From IMG/VR virus record IMGVR_UViG_3300033145_000631, positions 1 to 33,831 of that record: DNA of 33,831 nt. The stretch is one strand, 5' to 3'. Below the pieces are notes generated by a model. It was not told the origin of the DNA, made no database searches, and saw only the letters and a list, made by a program, of their open reading frames with translations. This DNA comes from a virus. Below, one piece after another: positions 1 through 5,946 of this stretch (positions are counted from its first letter, which is position 1; each line of letters begins with the position of its first letter). The position numbers were made by a program, and so were the translations under genes.

Positions 1-114
1 TTTTACTCCTTTCTGTTTAGGTGCGTCGTAATCCTTAATTTTTCCAAATCTCCATAACTTTCCACATTCAGTGCATCTGTAACCATCCATCTGTCCATAA
101 CAAGATGGGCAATG
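1..114. repeat. Terminal direct repeat, left copy (circular join)
   Basis: The first 114 bases are identical to 33718-33831. A coding frame continues through the join, so this is most simply the overlap left when a circular molecule is assembled as a line, implying a 33,717 bp circle. A true terminally redundant linear genome is possible but less likely, because the repeat begins and ends inside a gene. Confidence 0.93.
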
Positions 115-147
115 TTTTATGTATCTTCTATTGTTTTTTGCCATCAT
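1..147 (-). CDS. Small zinc-ribbon protein, 3' end across the circular join
   Basis: Reads from ATG at 147 (a second ATG at 144) leftwards out of the window; on the circle it ends with TGA at 33706-33708, giving about 52 residues. It has two CxxC knuckles (C12/C15 and C24/C27 counting from the second Met), typical of a one-zinc ribbon, then Lys-rich residues. The stop overlaps the ATG of the next gene (33525-33716), so it belongs to the small-gene operon that crosses the join. It could bind nucleic acid or protein; no family is recognised. Confidence 0.8.
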   Translation of the reverse strand, partial: MMAKNNRRYIKHCPSCYGQMDGYRCTECGKLWRFGKIKDYDAPKQKGVK

Positions 148-171
148 TCCTCAACTCCTAAGATTGCGAAT

Positions 172-363
172 TTAGTTTGTAATATCATTTAAATATTTCC
201 TCCACTTTTCTTCACTTCTTCTTGAATTTGAAGTGTAAGGATACATCTTCATTTTTTCTAAAGCAAATAGTAAATCTCCTGTTGAAAAATCCCCCTCTAT
301 ACTATCTAAACCAGAAGCCATAACTTCAATTAAGTCTTTTGTGCTACATTTCCAAGTTCCCAT
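172..363 (-). CDS. Hypothetical protein, 63 aa
   Basis: Soluble, mixed-charge protein with one Cys and no clear motif. Its ATG overlaps the stop of the preceding gene by one base (TAATG), so it is translated by coupling in the join-crossing operon. The C-terminal third is Arg/Lys/Ser-rich. No family recognised. Confidence 0.65.
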   Translation of the reverse strand: MGTWKCSTKDLIEVMASGLDSIEGDFSTGDLLFALEKMKMYPYTSNSRRSEEKWRKYLNDITN

Positions 364-563
364 TATTCGTCGCCCCCTGATACATTTACGTCTTTTTTAA
401 TTAATTCGTCTAATTCTTTCTTAGCATTTCCAGTTAAATTGTCGTATTCTTGTAAATATATTGCAATATCCTCATCACTCTCTGGACCTAATGCTCTTTG
501 GGTTTGTGCTGGAAGTGAAGATGCTTCAGAAATTTCTTCCATGAATTCATTGTGTGTTTTCAT
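363..563 (-). CDS. Hypothetical acidic protein, 66 aa
   Basis: Acidic, predicted mainly helical, rich in Glu and Asp, with no membrane segment or Cys. It starts with a four-base ATGA overlap with the preceding zinc-finger gene (560-700) and shares one base with the next gene. Function unknown; an acidic partner of the small basic proteins is conceivable but unsupported. Confidence 0.65.
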   Translation of the reverse strand: MKTHNEFMEEISEASSLPAQTQRALGPESDEDIAIYLQEYDNLTGNAKKELDELIKKDVNVSGGDE

Positions 564-700
564 TCTTGTTCCACCTTTTTAATTAACTTACCACAATAAT
601 CACATACTGAAAAGTTAGTTGTTATCCACTTTCCTCCTCGCTGAAAATATAATTTTCTTGTGAGGTTGTGTTCACATTGTTTTTTGTTTGTTTTTTCCAT
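560..700 (-). CDS. Small zinc-finger protein, 46 aa, first gene of join-crossing operon
   Basis: Potential metal ligands C9/H11 and a CxxC near residues 36-39 bracket a basic, aromatic stretch, suggesting a small zinc finger. No Shine-Dalgarno lies upstream; instead a TATA box is centred about 26-27 bases before the ATG, so the mRNA is probably leaderless. It overlaps the next gene by ATGA. Likely the promoter-proximal gene of the operon running through the circular join to the recombinase. Confidence 0.7.
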   Translation of the reverse strand: MEKTNKKQCEHNLTRKLYFQRGGKWITTNFSVCDYCGKLIKKVEQE

Positions 701-720
701 ATCTATACTATATATATATC

Positions 721-736
721 CTTTATATATCTTTCG
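721..736 (-). promoter_or_regulatory. Archaeal TATA/BRE promoter for the join-crossing operon
   Basis: On the minus strand this reads CGAAAGATATATAAAG: a purine-rich BRE-like stretch followed by a TATA box. Its centre is about 26-27 bases from the ATG at 700, the spacing expected for a leaderless archaeal transcript. From here to 825 no gene is apparent. Confidence 0.7.
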
Positions 737-824
737 ATTTTAGTCGTTTGCTAGTTCGAAAGCGAAATTGTGAAGCCCCACAAACATTGAGGCAATAATA
801 ATAAGTTGTTTTCGATTATTTATT

Positions 825-953
825 TTATTTTGATGATTTCTTAGGTTGTCTTGGAGTATTTTTATTTCCTCGACTGCCACCTGAGCCATCTCTTCGACGA
901 GTTCCTCCGCAATCCCCACGAGAACCTCGACCAGTATTTCCTCTTGTTGTCAT
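825..953 (-). CDS. Arg/Gly-rich mini-protein A, 42 aa (paralogue of 10363-10488)
   Basis: Very basic, low-complexity protein rich in Arg, Gly, Ser and Thr with a single Cys, ending in a Lys-rich tail. Its core, RGSRGxCGGTRRRDGSG, is shared almost exactly with the protein encoded at 10363-10488 nearly 10 kb away. A strong GGAGG site stands seven bases before the ATG. RGG-like composition is common in RNA- or DNA-binding proteins, but no named family is recognised. Last gene of the leftward region before the promoter at about 725. Confidence 0.75.
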   Translation of the reverse strand: MTTRGNTGRGSRGDCGGTRRRDGSGGSRGNKNTPRQPKKSSK

Positions 954-1038
954 TTATTTTACCTCCTATTAAATTTAATTTGAATTTGGTTTCTCATTTT
1001 AATCAATAAACGAACAACCCCCATCTTCTAGTCATTGT

Positions 1039-1152
1039 TTATATCCTCGATGGTAATGTATTCTTTTTAATTTTTCTATTTCTCTTCCACGAAACATATC
1101 TTAATATCTGTCCAGTTTCTTCTATGAACTTTTTATGCAGATTCTTTCTCAC
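1039..1152 (-). CDS. Small basic protein, 37 aa, GTG start
   Basis: Basic peptide rich in Lys, Arg and aromatic residues, with no Cys. The GTG start overlaps the stop of the membrane-protein gene upstream (GTGA), and GGAGG sits at normal distance, supporting translation by coupling. Too short to assign; nucleic-acid binding is possible from charge alone. Confidence 0.5.
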   Translation of the reverse strand: MRKNLHKKFIEETGQILRYVSWKRNRKIKKNTLPSRI

Positions 1153-1367
1153 TTTTTTGCCTCCGACTTATTACTTGTATTAGGCGAATGTTTCCAAAAT
1201 TTACTAATGTAATAGACTTGATATGTAAGTCCTAATGTGCTTAACATTAATGGAAACACTTTGTTTGATTGTATCATTGCCATAAAAGATATAATTGTAA
1301 CAATTACAAACATTCCTAATATAAAAAACATCCATTCATTTGAGGTTATTATTTTTAAAATTTCCAT
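1149..1367 (-). CDS. Small two-helix membrane protein, 72 aa
   Basis: Two hydrophobic segments at about residues 12-32 and 38-56 joined by a short turn, with a Lys-rich polar C-terminus predicted in the cytoplasm. Sits between small soluble genes on the minus strand. Possible membrane remodelling, holin-like or host-interaction role, but nothing specific is recognised. Confidence 0.65.
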   Translation of the reverse strand: MEILKIITSNEWMFFILGMFVIVTIISFMAMIQSNKVFPLMLSTLGLTYQVYYISKFWKHSPNTSNKSEAKK

Positions 1368-1372
1368 GTTAA

Positions 1373-1504
1373 TTATAAAACGACGTCATCACTATCCTCT
1401 ACGTCCTCATCCCAGACAATTATTATTTCTCTTGGATTTATTTTATTTAATTTCATAAACTTTTTAGCACTTTTTATACTATCAACAACTTCAGCAAATC
1501 TCAT
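1373..1504 (-). CDS. Small acidic protein, 43 aa
   Basis: Basic N-terminal half with several Lys, then a beta-like hydrophobic strand and a strongly acidic C-terminus with runs of Asp/Glu. GGAG precedes the ATG at usual spacing, and the gene is packed tightly against its neighbours. No family recognised. Confidence 0.6.
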   Translation of the reverse strand: MRFAEVVDSIKSAKKFMKLNKINPREIIIVWDEDVEDSDDVVL

Positions 1505-1535
1505 TTTGATTTCTCCTTACTTGTAAAGTACACAC

Positions 1536-1670
1536 TCATGGTCTAAACCTCTGTAATTCTTTTAATGCTTTCTTTACTTTTATGTATCCATTAGAGTGTT
1601 TCTTTTTACGGACAATTCTCCCCTCTATTTTGTCTCTTTTCAATTTAGTTGTTGAGTTTGCTCTAGGCAT
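1536..1670 (-). CDS. Small basic protein, 44 aa
   Basis: Very basic, predicted helical protein with Lys/Arg clusters at both ends. A strong GGAGG precedes the ATG, and the start overlaps the end of the zinc-ribbon gene 1663-1812 by eight bases. Charge suggests DNA or RNA binding; no family identified. Confidence 0.62.
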   Translation of the reverse strand: MPRANSTTKLKRDKIEGRIVRKKKHSNGYIKVKKALKELQRFRP

Positions 1671-1812
1671 TGTTCTTGCCTCCTGTATAAGATGAATGTT
1701 TTTTTATAAACTGATTATTCCTATCACAATCTGTGCAAATAAAATGATTACCAATATCTAATTCATGTATCATTCCAGCCGCTTTATCTGCTTTACATAG
1801 TAAACAAATCAT
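1663..1812 (-). CDS. Small zinc-ribbon protein, 49 aa
   Basis: Two CxxC pairs (C3/C6 and C26/C29) with intervening His residues form a compact treble-clef or zinc-ribbon signature. Starts in an ATGA overlap with the preceding gene. One of about a dozen Cys-pair mini-proteins in this genome; probably a nucleic-acid or protein-binding module. Confidence 0.7.
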   Translation of the reverse strand: MICLLCKADKAAGMIHELDIGNHFICTDCDRNNQFIKKHSSYTGGKNNA

Positions 1813-1931
1813 TCTATTATAATCCTCCTAATCCCGCCATTTTCTCCTAGTAAAATAACCTCTTTAATTCTTTCAATTCTTTCAAAAGAATCTACGCCTT
1901 TACCCTTTAATATTATATTTTCAGTTTCCAT
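1809..1931 (-). CDS. Hypothetical protein, 40 aa
   Basis: Short protein with a Gly-Lys-Gly turn, a Glu/Arg helix and an Ile-rich C-terminus. It overlaps the downstream gene by ATGA and the upstream membrane gene by eleven bases, so it fits the operon packing. No recognised domain. Confidence 0.55.
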   Translation of the reverse strand: METENIILKGKGVDSFERIERIKEVILLGENGGIRRIIIE

Positions 1932-2067
1932 TGTTTTCTCCAATTTTCCAATATATATTTGCTAATATTACTATGACTAATGCTTCATAGTTGCTTCCCA
2001 ATGAAAATAATTTAAAAACTCCAAATACTATTAAACTTGAAATTAAATCTATTATTCTTTTATTCAT
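1921..2067 (-). CDS. Small membrane protein, 48 aa
   Basis: Two short hydrophobic stretches around residues 6-20 and 26-40 followed by a polar Asn/Gly tail. The frame is open further upstream to a GTG inside the methyltransferase end, but ATG at 2067 is chosen because AAGGTGA lies at correct spacing. Function unknown. Confidence 0.6.
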   Translation of the reverse strand: MNKRIIDLISSLIVFGVFKLFSLGSNYEALVIVILANIYWKIGENNGN

Positions 2068-2113
2068 GCTTTCACCTTCCCATGAAAACAAGTCGTGGAT
2101 ATGTATAAGTTTT

Positions 2114-3151
2114 CTATACACATTTTATACACGTTTCTCCTTCTTTTAGAAAAGACGTCGCCAATTCCTGTTGTATAGATGCTAATCTCTTTTTTCCAAT
2201 CTCTATATATTCAGGATTTAACTCAATTAATACCGCATTCTTATTTTGTTTATTGGCCACTATCCCAGTTGTGAAAGCTCCTGCAAATGGGTCTAAAACA
2301 CTTCCGCCAACTGGACACCCTGCTTTAATCGGTGTCTCACATAATTTCTCAGGGTAGACTGCAAAATGTGCATCCTTACATGGTTTAGTATTAATGCTCC
2401 ACATTGTACGCTTATTCTTACCATTAGGATTAGGTCTTAATGCTCTAGCTCTCTCTGGGTATCCTGGTCTTGAACATCTGGCTCTAGGTGAATTATAGTT
2501 CTCATTATCTACTCCATCAGAATACTTTCCATTATATGCTGCAACATCTTCTCCCCCCCATCTATCTACTGGAGAAGTATATGGGTCTAATTGTTGCTCA
2601 AAATAATATTTCTTCTTCTTGCTAAATAAAAATATATATTCAAAATCAACAGTAAATCTATCTTTGGCTGAACTAGGCATGACATTAGGTTTATGCCAGA
2701 TAATTGTATTTCTTAATATCCATCCTCTATTAACCATCTCTATAGCAAATCTCATAGGAATACATGTTAATGATTTTGTTGGTATAGACTTGTCTAGATT
2801 CTTTCTAATACCTCTTAATTTATCTCTTGTTTCCAAATTAGCAGTTCCCCTATTTGTCCCCTGTTTTGTTTTACTTAAATCCGTACTCTTCCCGAATCCA
2901 CCACCATAATAAGTATCTCCAAGATTAACCCAACAAGTCCCATCGTCTCTTAAAACCCTATGAACTTCATCAAAAATATCACATAGGTTATTTATGTATT
3001 GGTAGTAAGTTGGTTCTAGTCCTAGTTGCCCATCAACACCATAGTCTCTCAAAGCCCAATAAGGTGGAGAAGTCATGCACATGTTTACAGATTTCTCTGA
3101 GAGTTCTTTCAGTTTACTTAAAGCATCTCCTTGTAGTATTACGTTCTTCAT
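2114..3151 (-). CDS. DNA methyltransferase, SPPY type (N4-cytosine or N6-adenine)
   Basis: Transfers a methyl group from S-adenosylmethionine to DNA. The catalytic motif TSPPYW is at residues 27-32 and the AdoMet-binding motif DPFAG near residue 287, so the catalytic motif precedes the cofactor motif: the circular order of beta-class amino-methyltransferases. SPPY favours N4-cytosine, although some adenine enzymes share it. The length (345 residues) is normal for an orphan viral methyltransferase. A C-terminal CxxC is present but looks incomplete as a zinc site. It starts in an ATGA overlap with a 32-residue coiled-coil peptide gene. No cognate nuclease is adjacent, so it probably modifies viral DNA against host restriction or marks replication state. 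The target-recognition region (about residues 85-200) gives no clue to the site. Confidence 0.9.
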   Translation of the reverse strand: MKNVILQGDALSKLKELSEKSVNMCMTSPPYWALRDYGVDGQLGLEPTYYQYINNLCDIFDEVHRVLRDDGTCWVNLGDTYYGGGFGKSTDLSKTKQGTNRGTANLETRDKLRGIRKNLDKSIPTKSLTCIPMRFAIEMVNRGWILRNTIIWHKPNVMPSSAKDRFTVDFEYIFLFSKKKKYYFEQQLDPYTSPVDRWGGEDVAAYNGKYSDGVDNENYNSPRARCSRPGYPERARALRPNPNGKNKRTMWSINTKPCKDAHFAVYPEKLCETPIKAGCPVGGSVLDPFAGAFTTGIVANKQNKNAVLIELNPEYIEIGKKRLASIQQELATSFLKEGETCIKCV

Positions 3152-3246
3152 GCTGATGCTCCTGCCATCTCCATGTACAAATCAGTAATCTTCTCTTCCA
3201 ATTCTTTAATCTTATCTCTTAATTGTTGCTTTGTTTCTGTTTTCAT
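3148..3246 (-). CDS. Short coiled-coil peptide, 32 aa
   Basis: Charged heptad-like Lys/Glu/Leu pattern typical of a short coiled coil. It links the preceding gene and the methyltransferase through ATGA overlaps at both ends, which supports its being translated. Could act as a methyltransferase partner, but that is only context. Confidence 0.5.
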   Translation of the reverse strand: MKTETKQQLRDKIKELEEKITDLYMEMAGASA

Positions 3247-3527
3247 TCTTTATTCTCCTTCGCAATCTGGACAAAAGTAGTCCCATTCCCTGATTTCTCC
3301 TCAGTTACAACCTCGGGGCGATTCTTGCTTCCCGCCGCACTTATGCTATTGTTTAGGGTTTGGGTATGATTATTCGTAAAATTGATATTCTGTGAATTTA
3401 ATATTCTTCTTAATGCTTCTCTATTTACATCTTTTCTCCATTCCCCTGTAGGTCTTTGTAATTCGTCATCCATTTCTTCAAATGATAATTCTTTTACTTT
3501 TTTTCTATCTTTTTCATTTTGATTCAT
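3243..3527 (-). CDS. Hypothetical hydrophilic protein, 94 aa
   Basis: Charged, largely helical N-terminal half, Asn/Ser/Thr-rich middle, no Cys or membrane segment. The frame is open to a TTG at 3557, but that would begin inside a GC-rich hairpin, so ATG at 3527 is preferred. No good ribosome binding site is visible; the structured element at 3546-3682 lies directly upstream and may be its leader. No recognised domain. Confidence 0.6.
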   Translation of the reverse strand: MNQNEKDRKKVKELSFEEMDDELQRPTGEWRKDVNREALRRILNSQNINFTNNHTQTLNNSISAAGSKNRPEVVTEEKSGNGTTFVQIAKENKE

Positions 3528-3545
3528 TTTGTTTGTGATTTTAAA

Positions 3546-3567
3546 CCCCCGACCCAAAGGCCGAGGG
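3546..3567 (-). terminator. GC-rich hairpin followed by T-run
   Basis: On the minus strand CCCUCGGCC / GGUCGGGGG form a nine-pair stem (two G-U wobbles) followed by UUU. The plus-strand version has two mismatches instead of wobbles, so the hairpin probably works in minus-strand RNA. It could end the operon from 4885, or act as an attenuator for 3243-3527. Part of its 3' arm can also pair with GGTCGGG-type sequence at 3635-3641. Confidence 0.5.
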
Positions 3568-3684
3568 AAAAAGAGGTATGTTTACGATTGCTCGTAGAAA
3601 TACCGCCAAGCTCACCCTTGGACTTGTATGAGGTGGTCGGGATCACCGGTGAGTATGAATCCGCCTATAAATTAAGTGGCGGTT
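3568..3684. ncRNA. Candidate structured RNA, GC-rich, pseudoknotted
   Basis: No gene fits here, but base pairing is dense. A 13-position stem at 3575-3587/3592-3604 has a four-base loop. A hairpin at 3606-3610/3617-3621 has the loop CTCACC, complementary to GGTGAG at 3648-3653 (a pseudoknot). Further hairpins lie at 3632-3637/3642-3647 and 3661-3665/3678-3682. Two stems keep G-U wobbles only if transcribed from the plus strand, whereas the adjacent 3546-3567 stem favours the minus strand, so the strand is undecided. It may be a leader or riboswitch-like element for 3243-3527, or a separate RNA. No known class is recognised. Confidence 0.45.
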
Positions 3685-3713
3685 AAATTTAAGTTTCTTT
3701 TTCTCCATGATAA

Positions 3714-4031
3714 TTAAACTCTTGGAATTACTTGGTATCTAGTATCGTCTTTTGTAGTTCCGCTTTTCTTAACCTTAAACTTTTTAAGCTCTGGGTTATC
3801 TTCAAGTAAAACTTTAAGCTGTTGGATTACCGTAATTGGTACTCTATAATTCTCACCATCTACAACAATAATCTTTTGCTTAATTGTTTTTGGTAATTTT
3901 GTTACCTTATCAATAAGTTCAAATTCATCATCTTCTAACTCTAAGTCTGTTGAAACTTCTTCTAAGTCTGCGATGTTTTTTGTTGTTTGCTGTGGCTCAT
4001 AGTCCTTTGCAAATTCTGATATTTTTGACAT
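3714..4031 (-). CDS. Hypothetical protein, 105 aa
   Basis: Acidic N-terminal half (about residues 20-42) followed by a basic alpha/beta-like C-terminal half ending in Lys and Arg. GGAGGT stands at proper distance before ATG 4031, so the longer frame starting at 4082 is rejected. Last gene of the operon from the promoter at about 4911, followed by the structured RNA region. No family recognised. Confidence 0.7.
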   Translation of the reverse strand: MSKISEFAKDYEPQQTTKNIADLEEVSTDLELEDDEFELIDKVTKLPKTIKQKIIVVDGENYRVPITVIQQLKVLLEDNPELKKFKVKKSGTTKDDTRYQVIPRV

Positions 4032-4033
4032 GT

Positions 4034-4360
4034 TCAGTTGACCTCCTTCTGGATATTTAGATTTTGAATCATACCAACACAATAATCTTGAACCCCTTGA
4101 GTTCTTATAGAACCATTAAATATATATGTAAAATTACCAGTCACTGTTGTGAAATTTGCTACATTAATTATTCCTTGGTTATAATATAGATTTGCAATAT
4201 CTGAACATTGGCCGTCTGTCATAAGTCCATTAAAAACTCCAAAGAAAATAAATATCCCTAAAATAATTGATCCTATAATCATTCCAGTTACAAATATTAA
4301 TATAAATTTATTCCAATCTGTTTTTTCTATTTGTAATTTTTGGGCTTTTACTTTTTCCAT
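4034..4360 (-). CDS. Single-pass membrane protein with Cys-containing ectodomain, 108 aa
   Basis: A basic N-terminal region precedes one strong hydrophobic helix (about residues 17-43), then an outside domain with N-glycosylation-type Asn-x-Thr/Ser sites and two Cys (about C52 and C94) that could form a disulfide. A GAGGT-type site precedes the ATG. Likely a type II surface or envelope protein; no family recognised. Confidence 0.7.
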   Translation of the reverse strand: MEKVKAQKLQIEKTDWNKFILIFVTGMIIGSIILGIFIFFGVFNGLMTDGQCSDIANLYYNQGIINVANFTTVTGNFTYIFNGSIRTQGVQDYCVGMIQNLNIQKEVN

Positions 4361-4476
4361 TTTAACCTCGCAGGGAAAACTTTAATTCTATATTGAACTG
4401 ACAATAAATCTCTATAAGTTATTAATCTTCTTAATCTTGTATCTACTCCTGATTTGTATTTTAATGTTGTTCTCAT
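4348..4476 (-). CDS. Small basic protein, 42 aa
   Basis: Arg/Lys-rich peptide with no Cys or membrane segment. Starts by ATGA overlap with the upstream gene and ends 13 bases inside the downstream membrane-protein gene; a GGAG lies upstream. The overlaps favour a real coupled gene, but homology cannot be judged. Confidence 0.5.
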   Translation of the reverse strand: MRTTLKYKSGVDTRLRRLITYRDLLSVQYRIKVFPARLKWKK

Positions 4477-4691
4477 CTTAATTTTCTCCAGTCATTTAAA
4501 TAACGAATTTTATCTTTTACCCAAAGATCGAATGAAATAGGAATCATCATAGCAGCTGCCAATGGGAATAAAGCAGATGTCCCGATTGGCAAAGCTACTA
4601 TAAGCATCAGAGCTTTCCCCAGTTTAATCCTGACTAATTGTGGATATTTTTTATTTCCTACTTTTTGTTTTATTGTTTTATTCCAATTCAT
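4473..4691 (-). CDS. Small membrane protein, 72 aa
   Basis: Basic N-terminus, a long hydrophobic stretch at about residues 26-54 that could be one long or two short helices around a Pro/Gly turn, and a basic amphipathic C-terminus. Overlaps both neighbours by four bases. Function unknown. Confidence 0.65.
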   Translation of the reverse strand: MNWNKTIKQKVGNKKYPQLVRIKLGKALMLIVALPIGTSALFPLAAAMMIPISFDLWVKDKIRYLNDWRKLR

Positions 4692-4885
4692 TGTTTATTA
4701 TAGACTTTCGCCATACCTAATTTAAATTCATCAATCTCCTCAGCACCAAGAAGGAAAGCAACAGCTACTCTTATTTGACCTCTTGATAGTGGTAACTGAT
4801 TTGTCATTTCTGTTATAGTAATATTTTTATTCTTTTTAAGGAATTTTAATATTACCTCACCATTCTTTTTTATTTCGTTCACCAT
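4688..4885 (-). CDS. Winged-helix transcription regulator, 65 aa
   Basis: Helix-turn-helix pattern at about residues 22-50 (a TITEMTNQL helix, then LSRGQIRVAVAFL as recognition helix) followed by a short wing, as in small archaeal winged-helix repressors. It is the first gene of its operon; a TATA box sits 27 bases upstream, so the mRNA is leaderless. Probably controls viral promoters, possibly its own; the target is unknown. Confidence 0.7.
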   Translation of the reverse strand: MVNEIKKNGEVILKFLKKNKNITITEMTNQLPLSRGQIRVAVAFLLGAEEIDEFKLGMAKVYNKQ

Positions 4886-4905
4886 GTTGTTATTATAATT
4901 GTTAA

Positions 4906-4916
4906 CCTTTATATAC
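4906..4916 (-). promoter_or_regulatory. TATA promoter for winged-helix operon
   Basis: On the minus strand GTATATAAAGG, preceded by A-rich sequence, is centred 27 bases before ATG 4885, giving a leaderless start. It shares AAGTATATAAAGG with the promoter before 29408, but lacks the GCGTAAG extension of the virion promoters. Confidence 0.7.
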
Positions 4917-4927
4917 TTTTCTTTTAA

Positions 4928-5074
4928 TTAATTAGTAACAACAAATACCTCCATACCATTTACTTTTAGTAAACATTTCTTTTTAAATTGACAGTGATTG
5001 CATTTATCTTGTTTCATGAATTTATTCTTATCCCCATAACATGGGCATATTTTTTTAATATATGAGTTTTTCAT
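4928..5074 (-). CDS. Small Cys-rich zinc protein, 48 aa
   Basis: C10 and C12 near the N-terminus and a C25-x-H-C28 cluster plus another Cys provide enough ligands for one zinc, with many Lys between. Three bases separate it from the upstream Cys/His protein gene. Likely a zinc-finger mini-protein; no family recognised. Confidence 0.6.
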   Translation of the reverse strand: MKNSYIKKICPCYGDKNKFMKQDKCNHCQFKKKCLLKVNGMEVFVVTN

Positions 5075-5077
5075 GTC

Positions 5078-5293
5078 TCACATTAATTCTCCTATGTGGT
5101 TTAAATCGCCAGAGATAGCCTTAGAATCGACTTTATTACCTTCAACCCATTCATTATACATTATACAGTTTTTTGGGTTATTATAGCCACAGAAACGCTT
5201 TCTTCTAGTTATTTTTTGTTTTTTGTATCTATGAGTGCATTTTCCATCTGAAGTTCTATATGGACATTGTTGGAACTTTGGTTGATATGTCAT
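5078..5293 (-). CDS. Cys/His zinc protein, 71 aa
   Basis: Contains C10, C19, H21, C35 and C43 around a very basic stretch, resembling CCCH-like or atypical zinc fingers. Overlaps the upstream zinc-ribbon gene by ATGA. RNA or DNA binding would fit the charge, but no named domain is certain. Confidence 0.65.
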   Translation of the reverse strand: MTYQPKFQQCPYRTSDGKCTHRYKKQKITRRKRFCGYNNPKNCIMYNEWVEGNKVDSKAISGDLNHIGELM

Positions 5294-5409
5294 AGTGTTA
5301 AATCTCCTATGCTTAATTTATAATCTAAATCACAATCAAAACAACGACCATTAATTAAACATATTTCTGAGACTTCTATACCACATTCTGAACAATTAGA
5401 TTTTGTCAT
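5290..5409 (-). CDS. Zinc-ribbon mini-protein, 39 aa
   Basis: Two CxxC knuckles (C6/C9 and C23/C26) with an extra Cys at 17 in an otherwise short acidic protein. Overlaps both neighbours by four bases. Third member of a run of zinc-binding mini-genes downstream of the helicase. Confidence 0.65.
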   Translation of the reverse strand: MTKSNCSECGIEVSEICLINGRCFDCDLDYKLSIGDLTL

Positions 5410-5615
5410 ATTAATTTTGCTTCGGCCGTCTCAGCTCTAGCCCTCCAATTATCTCTTGATTTTCGCAACTCCTCACACTTTATTAAGACTTTGATCGCCA
5501 TATCTTTTAAGTAAGTGGCATCCTCTACTTTTACATTTTGCTTATTAATCATCACTTCCATGTGATTTATTGCTGCTTCTATTTGAAGTTCGGCGTTCGA
5601 TTTAGGAGTTTTCAT
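5406..5615 (-). CDS. Helical hypothetical protein, 69 aa
   Basis: Almost wholly helical and charged, with a coiled-coil-like C-terminal half. ATG at 5615 is preferred over a GTG four codons upstream because GAGGT is correctly placed. Overlaps the Cys-rich gene 5602-5946. No family recognised. Confidence 0.62.
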   Translation of the reverse strand: MKTPKSNAELQIEAAINHMEVMINKQNVKVEDATYLKDMAIKVLIKCEELRKSRDNWRARAETAEAKLI

Positions 5616-5946
5616 TGGATACCTCACTCAATTCAACCCTCTGCCCACACTTCCAATAATTATCACAGTACATTGCATAGCCACCCATACATTTTCTTTT
5701 CTTCATTTTGATATTACAAATTTGGCATGAGGGTGTATGATCCCAAAAATCCTCAACCGCATCATGTTTCTCACACCAATCTTTTAATGGTAATGTTGGT
5801 ATAGTTGGTATGGATATACCCCCTTCTATACTTTTAAAATACTCTGGGTTTTGAGACTGGGCACTAACATTGCCAACATTACCATTTACGAATGAATTTG
5901 ATTTCAACATTACCATCATTTTAAGAAAATATCTCCAATTTTTCAT
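5602..5946 (-). CDS. Cys-rich zinc-binding protein, 114 aa
   Basis: Seven potential ligands are C58, H61, C74, C77, C86, C94 and C100, which could hold two zinc ions; the CxxC at 74-77 and the C94/C100 pair resemble the zinc ribbons of phage topoisomerase-primase accessory proteins. The start overlaps the helicase gene by 26 bases, so an internal ATG near residue 10 is possible. Context suggests a replication accessory role. Confidence 0.65.
   Translation of the reverse strand: MKNWRYFLKMMVMLKSNSFVNGNVGNVSAQSQNPEYFKSIEGGISIPTIPTLPLKDWCEKHDAVEDFWDHTPSCQICNIKMKKRKCMGGYAMYCDNYWKCGQRVELSEVSNENS

Noticed and set aside
1-114. Integrated element with direct repeats as attachment sites
   Set aside because: The repeat is exactly terminal and lies within a gene that continues across it, which fits circular assembly overlap better than att sites.
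1036-1105. Short frames MFRG... (21 aa) and MTRR... (10 aa) overlapping 1039-1152
   Set aside because: No ribosome binding site; the GTG-started frame has GGAGG and gene overlap.
3528-3557. TTG-started extension of 3243-3527
   Set aside because: The start is inside the GC-rich terminator-like hairpin; the downstream ATG is more natural.
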